Numbered from the stretch's first letter, positions 45,642-54,435 are shown. The stretch is DNA of 64,000 bases from Kineothrix sp. MB12-C1 (GCF_030863805.1 NZ_CP132957.1:3286001-3350000); one strand, 5' to 3'. Made by a program: numbers and translations. The notes: generated by a model not told the origin, from the letters alone.

Positions 45642-45670
45642 TTGACAAAAAATGTAATTGATAATAATAT
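45642..45670 (+). promoter_or_regulatory. Divergent promoter facing the IS110 element
   Basis: TTGACA, a 17-bp spacer and TAATAT, followed by the operator at 45685 and AAGGAGGG (45707-45714), a strong ribosome site that now has no ATG after it. It would have driven a gene to the right, now separated by the IS110 insertion. Confidence 0.7.
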
Positions 45671-45684
45671 ACATTATATAAAAA

Positions 45685-45693
45685 TACAATGTA
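45685..45693. promoter_or_regulatory. BlaI/MecI-type operator candidate
   Basis: TACAATGTA, TACA-N-TGTA palindrome 15 bp after the -10 of the + strand promoter, in the same relative place as the site at 40306. Confidence 0.55.
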
Positions 45694-45873
45694 TAAAATA
45701 AATGATAAGGAGGGCACAAAAACTAATTAACTTAAAAATTCAAAGTTTAATAGTAAAAGGAGCATTCCTGTTAAGTAACAAATGACGGGTTTGCAAAAAA
45801 TGAGTGTCACCCATAGAATAATGATTGTTAACTGGCCGGTTAAATAATCATCGTTCAAAGGAGACACCCACAA

Positions 45874-47151
45874 ATGAATTGTAAACAAAATCAAAAAATC
45901 AATCAAGTAAAAGAATCAACTTTGGTAGTTGGAATTGATATCGGAAGTACGACACAGTACGCCAGGGCGTTTGACTGGAGAGGCATCGAACTTGGGAAGG
46001 TCTTTAAATTTAGCAACAGCAGAGAAGGTTTTGACAACCTTAAAAACTGGATGCAGTGGATACAGGACAAGAACAAAAAGTCTGATGTTATCGTAGGTAT
46101 CGAACCAACAGGTCATTACTGGTTTGATCTTGGCGCTTATCTTGAGGATGAGGGCATCCTTCTGGTTATGGTTAACCCCTATGCGGTAAAGCAGACCAAG
46201 GAACTGGATGACAACAGCCAGAGCAAGAATGATAACAAGGATCCTAAAGTAATTGCAAAACTTGTTATCGAGGGAAGATATTCCGTACCATATACACCGG
46301 ACGGTGTGTATGCAGATTTAAGGATTATGGCAGCCAATCGGAAGAGACTTGTGAAGGAACTTACCCAGATCAAAAACAGACTTGCCAGATGGTTTACCAT
46401 ATACTTTCCTGAATACAGCGATGTATTTGGAGATTATGAAGCACAAAGCAGTATGCTGCTGTTAAAGGCAGCGTGCACTCCGGAAGCAATCATAGAACTC
46501 GGAGCTGAGAAGATAAATCAAATCTGGCGAAATGCAAAGCTGCGAGCGGTTGGAATGAAAAGGGCAACGACCCTGTGTGAAACAGCAAAGCGAAGCATAG
46601 GCTTAAAGAAAGGATCTTCGGCTGCTGAGTATGAAATGAAACTATTGCTTCAGGATTATGACTATAAAAAGGCACAGCTTGAATCGGTTATGGAAGAAAT
46701 AGAAAGCTTGTGTAAAAAGATACCCGAAAGCGAGCAGATGCTTGCCATCAAAGGTATCGGTTTAATTACTGTTGCCGGATTTCTGGCTGAGGTAGGTGAT
46801 GCGAGACGTTTCGAATCACCAAGACAGATACAAAAGTTAGCAGGACTCTCATTAAGGGAAAATAGTTCGGGAAAACATAAGGGACAGACGACCATCAGTA
46901 AAAGAGGTCGAAGTAAGCTGCGAGCTGTACTGTTCAATGCGGCAATCCCGCTGATAGCTAAGAACCCGGAGTTCCATGCCCTGCATGAGTATTACACGAC
47001 CAGAGCGAATAATCCGCTTAAAAAGAAACAGTCAGTGATAGCCATCAGCTGTAAGCTGATCAGAATCTTCTACGCTATTTTAACCAAGGGTGTAGCCTAT
47101 GATGCTCAGAAAATGATGTCTGACATACACAGGCATCCAGCGGTAGCGTAA
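45874..47151 (+). CDS. IS110-family DEDD transposase
   Basis: 425 aa. The N-terminal RuvC-like domain has VVGIDIGSTTQYARAF (first Asp), VGIEPTGHYWFDLG (Glu) and NDNKDPKVIAKL (Asp pair). The C-terminal helix-hairpin-helix/Tnp domain has AIKGIGLITVAGFLAEVGD and KLAGLSLRENSSGKHKGQ with the conserved catalytic-serine region. AAAGGAGAC precedes the ATG. The frame is intact, so the element may be active. These recombinases are guided by a non-coding RNA made from an element end. Confidence 0.95.
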   Translation: MNCKQNQKINQVKESTLVVGIDIGSTTQYARAFDWRGIELGKVFKFSNSREGFDNLKNWMQWIQDKNKKSDVIVGIEPTGHYWFDLGAYLEDEGILLVMVNPYAVKQTKELDDNSQSKNDNKDPKVIAKLVIEGRYSVPYTPDGVYADLRIMAANRKRLVKELTQIKNRLARWFTIYFPEYSDVFGDYEAQSSMLLLKAACTPEAIIELGAEKINQIWRNAKLRAVGMKRATTLCETAKRSIGLKKGSSAAEYEMKLLLQDYDYKKAQLESVMEEIESLCKKIPESEQMLAIKGIGLITVAGFLAEVGDARRFESPRQIQKLAGLSLRENSSGKHKGQTTISKRGRSKLRAVLFNAAIPLIAKNPEFHALHEYYTTRANNPLKKKQSVIAISCKLIRIFYAILTKGVAYDAQKMMSDIHRHPAVA

Positions 47152-47431
47152 GAAAAACTTTGAAGTTCAGGAAGACGTCCACCATAAGGTGCTGAATGAA
47201 AAAAGGGAATAGAAATAACATAGAGAGCCAAAGTCAGATTTTTACCATCAGAGCACAGACTCAGTCTAGGAGCATCATGACGCCCCTTTATGGATAAGCA
47301 GAACGAAGGAATTAAGGACCCTGAAGAAAAGGTGATCCCGTATGACATGGGAGGTTAGGCTGCCGTAAGGAGTTGGGGAAAAGAAAGGCCGATCATAGCG
47401 GAAATAAGACGATGTCTTATTGAGTGTACCC
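47152..47431 (+). ncRNA. Candidate guide (bridge/seek) RNA region of the IS110 element
   Basis: 280 bp without a supported gene between the transposase stop and the right end. IS1111-type members of IS110 keep their guide RNA in the right end; here the left non-coding end is only about 70 bp and the right about 280, which fits that group. The region has several pairing segments and ends in a perfect AATAAGAC/GTCTTATT stem. Exact RNA ends and loops are not determined. Confidence 0.35.
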
Positions 47432-47567
47432 AAAACATCCATATATCCATGATTTTAGGCCATGGGGAATGCCATAGACTATGAAAGCTTAGCTATGAAA
47501 AAAGAAAGAATAAGAAAAACCGAGTTAACAAGAGAAAAACAAAGATTAATATGGGAGGAAATAATTT

Positions 47568-48122
47568 ATGAAGTTAAAAGCTTTTTCAGTATTATTAAGT
47601 GGAGTTTTATTATTATCAAGTAGCATATGTGCATTTGCCCAAACGGAAACATCTGAAGATGTAAATGGAAAGGTAATAGAAAGTGTTGTAGAAAGTACGA
47701 CTGAATCAGTAATCGAAGAGACTGGAGAAAAACCGGCAGGTATGGGGAATATTGGTCTTACACCAGTATTAGCAAGAGGTACCAGTGCACCGACTAGTGC
47801 ATACGATTGGTCAAAAGGAAGTTATCCAATATCCGGTGATACCTCTATGGACACTTGGCTGTATACAAACTATTATTTTACCAATTTTACCGATGCAACA
47901 CTAAAAATTACTGCATACTCGTATTCTGGCTCAAATCCGAGAGGCGATGTTAATGTATATATATATCGAAAAGAACTTTTGGGCGATACAGTAGTTCATG
48001 CGAGTACCGTATCAGCAGGCACAACTAAAACATTTACTATGAGTAATTATGATAGTAGCAAAAAGTATTACATAAAATTTAGTGGCGTTATGAACATTAG
48101 CGGTTCCTTAACCAAAAATTAA
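47568..48122 (+). CDS. Exported protein of unknown function
   Basis: 184 aa. Signal peptide KAFSVLLSGVLLLSSSICAFA, with probable cleavage after AFA near residue 24; then a Glu/Thr/Val-rich linker (ESVVESTTESVIEE) and a beta-rich domain (about 85-184) with many Tyr, Ser and Thr, ending INISGSLTKN-like. GGGAGG lies 9 bases before the ATG. It lies just right of the IS110 element; before that insertion it may have been the first gene behind the promoter/operator at 45642-45693, so BlaI control is inferred. Confidence 0.72.
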   Translation: MKLKAFSVLLSGVLLLSSSICAFAQTETSEDVNGKVIESVVESTTESVIEETGEKPAGMGNIGLTPVLARGTSAPTSAYDWSKGSYPISGDTSMDTWLYTNYYFTNFTDATLKITAYSYSGSNPRGDVNVYIYRKELLGDTVVHASTVSAGTTKTFTMSNYDSSKKYYIKFSGVMNISGSLTKN

Positions 48123-48193
48123 AAGTCCGAATGCAAAGGGCTAATATAATTTATAATAAGGGAACCAGTTGGTTCATTTAGATATAATGTTTA

Positions 48194-48238
48194 AAAACAG
48201 CTCTCGGAATCATGAAATTGATTCCAGGGCTGTTTTTT
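48194..48238 (+). terminator. Rho-independent terminator
   Basis: AAAACAGC...GGAATCA-TGAAAT-TGATTCC...GCTGTTTT followed by a T-run. It ends the exported-protein gene. Confidence 0.85.
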
Positions 48239-48240
48239 AA

Positions 48241-48466
48241 TGGTATATCTATTATGATAGAAACACCAGCGGTAGATATGATAAGCGATCTTCTAGCGAA
48301 AGAAGAGGACTTTTTCAGTATTGGTATCAATGATCTGACACAATATACATTTGCCTTTGATAGGAAAAATGCAAAGGATATGACCCTTACAGAGGAATTT
48401 GTAGGAATGGGGATGAATGAGCTTTCTGCAACTCCTACCTTTGTGCTTCCGATAGAAAAATCGTGA
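48241..48466 (+). pseudogene. Fragment of PTS enzyme I (ptsI)
   Basis: The frame reads [20 protein letters not shown], then [19 protein letters not shown], which is the phosphoenolpyruvate-binding signature of PTS enzyme I (SIGTNDLTQYT type). After DRKNAKD about 40 residues are missing and the chain resumes with [19 protein letters not shown], the next conserved block. Only about 75 residues of a 570-aa enzyme remain, directly after a terminator and with no own start. It is a relic of recombination at the island edge. Confidence 0.75.
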
Positions 48467-48750
48467 GAGAAATGGACTAAGTAAGATTCACATATTATTT
48501 AACTATTTATGTGGAGATTTTTTGAGCATTAACAGACTATCTGTCTGTGGATAAGTTTGATTTTGCCTTACAAATTGGATACCTATTTACTTAAAATAAA
48601 CTACAATTGGAATATAGAAGAACGAATTAAAATTTATGAGTCATATTAGTAAAAAAATGATGGAATTGTTACTCGCTATAGATTATAATTAGAAAAATCT
48701 GTTGAATGTAAAAGGGAGATTATTCATTTAATATAGTACATAAGGAATAG
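48467..48750. other. AT-rich gap at the right edge of the island
   Basis: No open frame of note, no repeat family copy and no hairpin with a T-run were seen. Confidence 0.4.
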
Positions 48751-48830
48751 TCGATGTAATGCGCACAAGAATACTGGTGGACTGTATAGTGTTTACGACA
48801 CCCTATTACTTGTGTCGGCAAATAAATCGA
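48751..48830 (+). promoter_or_regulatory. Structured 5' leader candidate before the chemoreceptor gene
   Basis: Outer arms TCGAT...CACAAG (48751-48769) pair with CTTGTG...ATCGA (48809-48830), enclosing a GTGT-TTACG-ACAC hairpin. The layout looks like a folded leader, but it does not match the c-di-GMP-I riboswitch consensus that often precedes such genes. Confidence 0.35.
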
Positions 48831-48916
48831 TAGAGAAGGAGTTGAGGAACACATTTTTAGTAAGACACGACAAGTTGTAAGGGGATAAACTGTTTTAGAG
48901 AGGTGGTTGAGTTAAT

Positions 48917-50563
48917 ATGAAGATAAAAAATAAGTTAATATTATCTTTTGGAATTATGATAATTTTATCGTTTACTATCGTAGGCATCAATTTTGTGACA
49001 TATCAGGCGATGGCCAGCGATGCAAATTTTGTAAATCATGCCGGAAAGCTGCGTGCTTCAAGTTATCGAATGGCGCAACTGGCAAATATAATTTCTGTTA
49101 ATGGGGATGCAGAGGCATCAAAGGGGCTGGAAGAAGCAGTTGTGCTGTTCGATCAGATTTTGAAGGATATTTCGGAAGGTAATTCGGAAATGGGACTTTC
49201 CAAGCTGACGCATACGGAGACAGAATCAAAACTGAAGGCAATTAATGACAAATGGAATGGAGAATATAGAAATGCCTATCTTGCGATTCTTGAGTCGGGA
49301 GACGTAGCTTCTCTGGCGATTATCAATGCGGAAGTGGCAGACTATGTGAATTCCATAAATGATATGGTTACAGGTTACTCGACGTATTCGAGTTCGAAGG
49401 TGGTTAAGGCAAAGGCTACCAATGGTATTTTAGTTGTAATCGCTTTTGTTGCGGCGCTCGTTTCTTTTATCCTCTTAAATCAAGGAATAAGAAAACCGAT
49501 TTATTCTCTCACAAGAGATTTAAAAGCCTTTTCTGAAGGAAATGGAGACCTGACAAAAAGAATAGAAGTGAAAAGCAAGGATGAAGTTGGTGATATGACT
49601 CATTATTTTAATAATTTTGTCAGCAACATCCATGAAATAGTAAAAGAAATATCGAAAATATCCAATGTATTATCAAGTAATATGAACGCCATTGCAAATA
49701 CCACAGAGGAACTTACGAAATCTACGGAAATGATAGCGGCTTCTTCTATGGATGTTGCGGAAGGATCGGTACTCCAAAATAATAAATTAGATAAATTAAA
49801 TGATTTGGTAGATAAGATTAACGAAGGTATAGCACAGGTATCCGATAAAGCTCTTCAAACTCTTCAGGCATCGGAGAAATCTCAAGATTCAGTTTTGAAT
49901 GGAGATAAGCAGGTTACCGTGCAGTCGAATGAACTTACGGAATTTGTCCATTCTATAAAAACAGCTTCCCATACAGTAGAGGATCTCAATCAGTCGTCGG
50001 AAGAAATTAAAGCAATTGTAGATATTATTCACAGTATTTCTTCCCAAACTAACCTGTTAGCGTTGAATGCCTCTATTGAAGCGGCAAGGGCAGGAGAAGC
50101 CGGTCGCGGCTTTGCGGTAGTAGCAGAAGAGATAAGGAAATTAGCGGAAGAAACATCGGCTTCTGCGAAGGAAATCAGCGATATTGTATTAAGTATCGGT
50201 GATAAAACAATTCATGTTAAGGAATCGATGGATGAGCTTGTTGGTAAGACAAAGGTTCAAGAGCAGTCTATGGAAACTTTGAAGGTTGAGTTAAAAGAAA
50301 TTCTTGACCGTACATCAATGACGTTAAAAGAGTCTCAAGAAATTATGGGTATATCGAAGAGTGTAACGAACGGATTTAGCGATATCACTCTTTCGGCAAA
50401 AGAGATTCAAGGCGTTGCCGTTCAGAATTCAGCCAACACACAGGAAGTTGCATCTGCTGTGGAGGAACAGACGGCATCCTTTGAAGAGGTTTCTGCCAAT
50501 ATAAGTTCTATCAGCGAGATGGCAGAGAACCTTACAGGAATAGTGGGAAGGTTTAGAATTTAG
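48917..50563 (+). CDS. Methyl-accepting chemotaxis protein
   Basis: 548-aa transmembrane chemoreceptor. Helix 1 spans residues 7-29, the outside part about 30-170 is a four-helix bundle of the PilJ/type IV pili type ([19 protein letters not shown]), helix 2 about 172-190, then HAMP and the long signalling coiled coil. The tip [25 protein letters not shown] and [16 protein letters not shown] is fully conserved for CheA/CheW contact. AGAGGTGG precedes the ATG. No other chemotaxis gene is near; a ligand cannot be named. Confidence 0.93.
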   Translation: MKIKNKLILSFGIMIILSFTIVGINFVTYQAMASDANFVNHAGKLRASSYRMAQLANIISVNGDAEASKGLEEAVVLFDQILKDISEGNSEMGLSKLTHTETESKLKAINDKWNGEYRNAYLAILESGDVASLAIINAEVADYVNSINDMVTGYSTYSSSKVVKAKATNGILVVIAFVAALVSFILLNQGIRKPIYSLTRDLKAFSEGNGDLTKRIEVKSKDEVGDMTHYFNNFVSNIHEIVKEISKISNVLSSNMNAIANTTEELTKSTEMIAASSMDVAEGSVLQNNKLDKLNDLVDKINEGIAQVSDKALQTLQASEKSQDSVLNGDKQVTVQSNELTEFVHSIKTASHTVEDLNQSSEEIKAIVDIIHSISSQTNLLALNASIEAARAGEAGRGFAVVAEEIRKLAEETSASAKEISDIVLSIGDKTIHVKESMDELVGKTKVQEQSMETLKVELKEILDRTSMTLKESQEIMGISKSVTNGFSDITLSAKEIQGVAVQNSANTQEVASAVEEQTASFEEVSANISSISEMAENLTGIVGRFRI

Positions 50564-50589
50564 CCTGCTACAGCTAAGAATAGGAAGAG

Positions 50590-50629
50590 GCTCCGAATTA
50601 CGGATTAATTTCGTGATTCGGAGCTTTTT
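50590..50629 (+). terminator. Rho-independent terminator
   Basis: GCTCCGAATTACG, a 9-nt loop, CGTGATTCGGAGC and five T. It ends the chemoreceptor transcript. Confidence 0.88.
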
Positions 50630-50630
50630 A

Positions 50631-50684
50631 TTCTATAGGAAAGACCTTATTACGTTAAAGTGAAAAGGCGTTAATCCTATAGAA
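50631..50684. repeat. Repeat family C, palindromic copy
   Basis: Starts with the same 23-bp word as 9604-9626 and ends with its inverted form TCCTATAGAA, so TTCTATAGGA/TCCTATAGAA are inverted ends of a 54-bp unit. It follows a terminator T-run, as at 9604. Confidence 0.6.
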
Positions 50685-50720
50685 TAAAAGCACTCCGTGC
50701 GGGATGCGCAGTACGCGCGC

Positions 50721-50783
50721 GGAACAAAAACTGTGCTGATAAAAGTTTAAATCACGAGTGTGTGTGAAGCACACTTTTGTTCC
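50721..50783. repeat. Long inverted repeat at the yesN-like gene 3' end
   Basis: GGAACAAAAACTGTGCT (50721-50737) and AGCACACTTTTGTTCC (50768-50783) pair with one internal mismatch. The right arm reaches the stop codon of the - strand regulator, so it may be its terminator, though the T-run is inside the stem. Confidence 0.5.
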
Positions 50784-52408
50784 TAATCATGAGCTGCGGG
50801 GCGAACTTTACGCTGATATTCGGTGGGAGTGAGTCCCGTATACTTTTTAAAGACTTTAGTAAAATAATAGGCGTTGTCAAAGCCCAGCATATAAGAAATC
50901 TCATACATACGGTATTTATCTTCGCGAATCAGGGTACATGCCCATTCCATTTTAGTCTCGTTAATAAATTCTATAAAGCTCTGATGATACTCCTTTTTAA
51001 ATAATGCAGATAGGTAGTTGGGAGACAGGCCTACATAATCAGCCACATCCTGAAGCATAATGCGTTTTCCTACATTTTTAATTACATAATTACGTGCCTT
51101 TTCTGCTAAATCAGATTTACTGTCATTTAGCTGCTCCAACTGCTTTTGCACTTGTACGCTAAATTGAGATAGCCATGCCTTAACGGCGTTTCTCGAAGAA
51201 AGGCAGGATATCTGATGGATTATGGCGGTATTGTTCGTAAAGTAATCGTTTGTTTGGTGCTTGGGAAGCATAGGCACTAGAATGGAAGAGACTGTAGTAT
51301 AAAGGGAGGTACATTCTTTGATTACAGTTTCCCTTCGATGGTGTAGATTCGATACTATACAGGAAGCACGTTCAATTAAGTCATGACATTGTTCCACATT
51401 CTTAACTCTAAGGGAAGGAATCAGTTTATTTATAATTTCAGTGAAAGTCAAATCTACCAGTTCTAAGTCCGGCAATTGGGAAAAGAGAGTATAGTCATGC
51501 TGAAAATTATAATAGTACTCGGATAGCTTGTGAAATTGAGCAATGGCACTTGCAATATGCTCTGGTCCGTTAAATTGTTCTGTGGCCGTTAAGGAAAGAT
51601 GTACCTGGGTAATATTTCCGGAAGCATTGCAAAGCTTTGAATAGAACTGCTCGATAAGCATGCTCGCATTGTCAGGAAGTCCGAAGCAAAACAATAACAG
51701 GCTTTGTTTATTTCCCTCCAAGTCAAAAACCGCATAATGAGGGAAAACATTCCCGGCTAATTTCTCCACCACTTCCTGCTGCCAAGCAAAAAGTTGCGCG
51801 GCTTCCTTTTCTGATAGGGAAGCGGAGGAAGGAAGAGTGGTGAAATCCATAAGGATATGTATAAAACAGTAATTATCGAAAGTATTTTCCTCTTCTAAAA
51901 GCTTAATATAATGTTCGGACAAAGAGCTTTTTGTGTTTATCAATTGTGTTAGGTTCTGAGCGATAATTTGGGATTTGTTAATATGGATATAGGCGTTGGC
52001 GATATTTACCTTTTCCAGTCCGCCGCGATTTTCATATTCTTGTTTGGCGAGGGTTAAGCTTTTTTCCAAGGCTTCAGCCTCTAGCTGTGACTTGAGAAGA
52101 TAATCCACTGCCCGATAGCGCAGCGCTTCTCTTGCCAGGTCGAATTCTCCATAGTTAGTCAACATAATAAATACGGGAAGAGAAGATTTATTTGAGGTTT
52201 CCCGTAGAATATCGATGCCGGACATAACAGGCATATTAATATCGCATATTACAATATGGGGTTTTAGTGTTTCGATAGCTTCGATTGCCTGTTGCCCATT
52301 GCGGGCTGTTCCGATAATATTACAGTTATTTTTTTCCCAGTCGATAAGGAATTTTATTCCGGAAAGGATGATGGGTTCATCATCCACCAGAAGTATTTGA
52401 TATATCAT
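50783..52408 (-). CDS. Response regulator with AraC-type DNA-binding domain (YesN-like)
   Basis: 541 aa. Receiver domain at 1-120 with LLVDDEP and phospho-acceptor Asp56 (VICDINMPVMSG). A central region of about 300 residues is typical of YesN-type regulators, and the C-terminal AraC double helix-turn-helix reads MLQDVADYVGLSPNYLSALFKKEY and YEISYMLGFDNAYYFTKVFKKYTG. It overlaps the kinase gene by 4 bp. It is expected to control the divergent sugar-import and lyase operon at 54745-63073. Confidence 0.93.
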   Translation of the reverse strand: MIYQILLVDDEPIILSGIKFLIDWEKNNCNIIGTARNGQQAIEAIETLKPHIVICDINMPVMSGIDILRETSNKSSLPVFIMLTNYGEFDLAREALRYRAVDYLLKSQLEAEALEKSLTLAKQEYENRGGLEKVNIANAYIHINKSQIIAQNLTQLINTKSSLSEHYIKLLEEENTFDNYCFIHILMDFTTLPSSASLSEKEAAQLFAWQQEVVEKLAGNVFPHYAVFDLEGNKQSLLLFCFGLPDNASMLIEQFYSKLCNASGNITQVHLSLTATEQFNGPEHIASAIAQFHKLSEYYYNFQHDYTLFSQLPDLELVDLTFTEIINKLIPSLRVKNVEQCHDLIERASCIVSNLHHRRETVIKECTSLYTTVSSILVPMLPKHQTNDYFTNNTAIIHQISCLSSRNAVKAWLSQFSVQVQKQLEQLNDSKSDLAEKARNYVIKNVGKRIMLQDVADYVGLSPNYLSALFKKEYHQSFIEFINETKMEWACTLIREDKYRMYEISYMLGFDNAYYFTKVFKKYTGLTPTEYQRKVRPAAHD

Positions 52409-54165
52409 AAGGTGTTCCCCTCTTTCTTGATACGTACACTAATGCAAGTGCCAATATCTTGTGCGCTTTCGATAGTCAGCCCGCATGGATGTCCATATAC
52501 GAGCTGCAGACGTTTGTGTACATTACCGATACCTATTCCATTCATGGAATTCCTTGTTTTACTTGTTGAAGTATCGAGTATGCGCTCCAACTCCTCGGAA
52601 GTCATTCCTACCCCGGTATCTGTGACTGAAATAATCAGGTAATCTTCTTCCTCTCTCGCATCCAATGTAATAGTACCATAGACTCCGGAAGGTTCTATCC
52701 CATGAAAAATAGCATTTTCTACAAGAGGCTGCAAGGTGAGTTTGATAATACGGTAATGATAGAACTTTTTATCAATATGATTAATGAGCTCGAAGGTCTC
52801 CATATATCGGATGGATTGAATGGTAATGTAGTCCTCCAATAGGCTCAATTCTTCCTCTAATGTAATTTTCTGTGAGAATCCCTTGGACATATTCTTCAAT
52901 AAGTTGGAAAGAGATCTTGTAATATTGGAAATTCCCGTATTCTTCTGTATTACGGCCATCCAGTGAATAGAATCTAATGTATTATAAAGAAAATGCGGAT
53001 TCACCTGGGATTGCAGCAAATCGATTTCTATATTTTTCTTTTGTTCGTTTTGTTCTACATTTTCTTTAATAAGCCGGTCTATGGATGAGCTCATTTCGTT
53101 TACTATTTTGAATACCTGACCGATTTCATCGTTGCTCGTTTCTGATTTGGGATCGATGGAAAAGTCGCCCTCTGATATCCTTTTTATTCTGGCAATCATT
53201 TTCTGCAGAGGTTTTGTAATATGATTTGAGATAATTGCTGTGATACCAAAGGAGGTAAGGAGAACACTTATGATAACCACAGTAACGGCATAAGTCTTTC
53301 GCCTGCTGTCGATGGAGATTGAGGATAGATCGGTGCAGCTATAAATAGAAAGGCCGCTCTTGCTTAAAGGCCGGATATCCACGCGATACGTTTTCCCATC
53401 GGCGATAAACGTATCTCCGGTCGTGATCTCATGAAGATTGACCCCTTCCGGATTCATGAATATAAAGGCGGACGGAAGGATAGGAGAACCTGAGGCTGGG
53501 ACGACAAAAATAGGATTCAGTGACGTATAGGGAGCCAGAACATCAGTGATAAGGGAAGGGTCCACTTCCATATATAAATATCCGTTGCCGGAAGGAGAAA
53601 TATAATTGGAAATAGGAAAAAGGGCTACAATTCCCTCTCCTTTGTAAAAGGAGGAAACGGATTCCATTACCGTGCCAAAAGGTGCATCTCCGGCCTGATA
53701 GTTCCGGTAGAAGTCGGATGCCAGCAGGTTGGACAGGTCATCCATAGTCGCATATGTCGTTTTAGCACTGGCTTGTACCGTGAGGTTTTTTTCATTGAAT
53801 ATGAAAAGCTTATTAATATAGGAACTTATCGTGGATGAATGCAGGTAATCGTTTAAAAGGGTCTGAGCGGCAAAAATCTCTTTTTTCGCAATAGAGGTAT
53901 TTAAAGAACTATGGCGCATAGCGGTAGAAACCTCGTAACTGCTGGAGCAGAGGATTCCGAGATTGATAATTTCTGCGAAATAAGTGTCCAGATGCTTCTG
54001 GATGCCGTCAAGGTAAAGAACATCGATGTCATGTGCCTTTTCGAAGATGATATTATTCATATAGGTATAGAGATATAGATTGCTGACAATACCGATAATA
54101 GCGATGCATGAGGTGGAGAAAAATACAATTTTAGATTTTATGTTCTTTATATTATGAAAATACAT
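52405..54165 (-). CDS. Sensor histidine kinase (YesM-like)
   Basis: 586 aa. Helix 1 (residues about 13-33), an outside sensor of about 240 residues (Cache-like), helix 2 near 285-305, HAMP, then the LytS/YesM-type His_kinase motif QVNPHFLYNTLDSIHWMA with the phosphorylated histidine. The HATPase domain has LTLQPLVENAIFHGIEPS (N box) and VTDTGVGMTSEEL. It likely senses an extracellular saccharide together with the binding protein encoded across the gap. Confidence 0.93.
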   Translation of the reverse strand: MYFHNIKNIKSKIVFFSTSCIAIIGIVSNLYLYTYMNNIIFEKAHDIDVLYLDGIQKHLDTYFAEIINLGILCSSSYEVSTAMRHSSLNTSIAKKEIFAAQTLLNDYLHSSTISSYINKLFIFNEKNLTVQASAKTTYATMDDLSNLLASDFYRNYQAGDAPFGTVMESVSSFYKGEGIVALFPISNYISPSGNGYLYMEVDPSLITDVLAPYTSLNPIFVVPASGSPILPSAFIFMNPEGVNLHEITTGDTFIADGKTYRVDIRPLSKSGLSIYSCTDLSSISIDSRRKTYAVTVVIISVLLTSFGITAIISNHITKPLQKMIARIKRISEGDFSIDPKSETSNDEIGQVFKIVNEMSSSIDRLIKENVEQNEQKKNIEIDLLQSQVNPHFLYNTLDSIHWMAVIQKNTGISNITRSLSNLLKNMSKGFSQKITLEEELSLLEDYITIQSIRYMETFELINHIDKKFYHYRIIKLTLQPLVENAIFHGIEPSGVYGTITLDAREEEDYLIISVTDTGVGMTSEELERILDTSTSKTRNSMNGIGIGNVHKRLQLVYGHPCGLTIESAQDIGTCISVRIKKEGNTL

Positions 54166-54233
54166 AATTTTTCCCTTCGTATTTAGCCTGCTTCGTAATA
54201 TATTATGAAAGCCTATATTAATAAGAAATTATA

Positions 54234-54368
54234 GTAACAGTTCAGACAGGTCTGCGCATTTGCTGCGCTGACCGTAGGAAAACGTAAATGCTGCTGGCAA
54301 AAATCCCATCGCCGTAGGCGATTCTCATTGATTTTTGCATGTAACAGTGAAGGTATCTGAACTGTTAC
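54234..54368. repeat. Palindromic repeat family A, full-length copy
   Basis: 135 bp from GTAACAGTTCAG to CTGAACTGTTAC, flanked by an exact 8-bp direct repeat AAATTATA (54226-54233 and 54369-54376). The internal hairpin is CGCC-GTA-GGCG instead of CACC-GAA-GGTG at 2269 and 5418: a paired base change. It lies between the kinase and the binding-protein gene. Confidence 0.9.
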
Positions 54369-54395
54369 AAATTATAACATAAAAGGCGGTGTTGT

Positions 54396-54435
54396 GTTAC
54401 CGTTCAGACCGTGTCGTGAACCCTGCGGTACGGCA
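54396..54435. repeat. Palindromic repeat, truncated family A variant
   Basis: GTTACCGTTCAGACCGTGTC followed by a broken GTGAACCCTGCGGTACGGCA hairpin, like the left end of 38662-38842. Confidence 0.6.

Larger units (their letters stand above)
45801..47431 (+). mobile_element. IS110-family insertion sequence (approximate ends)
   Basis: One transposase gene with non-coding ends. TGAGTGTCACCC at 45801-45812 and TGAGTGTACCC at 47421-47431 are near-identical direct words marking the likely ends. A hairpin ATGATTGTTAAC/GTTAAATAATCAT (45821-45851) is near the left end and AATAAGAC-GAT-GTCTTATT (47403-47421) near the right. IS110 elements often leave no target duplication, so the borders are estimates. 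Confidence 0.65.

Noticed and set aside
39073-48466. Prophage or integrative conjugative element
   Set aside because: No integrase, capsid, relaxase or attachment-site pair was seen; only two simple insertion sequences.
48740-48916. c-di-GMP-I (GEMM) riboswitch before the chemoreceptor
   Set aside because: The GEMM core and tetraloop receptor are absent, though a different fold remains possible.
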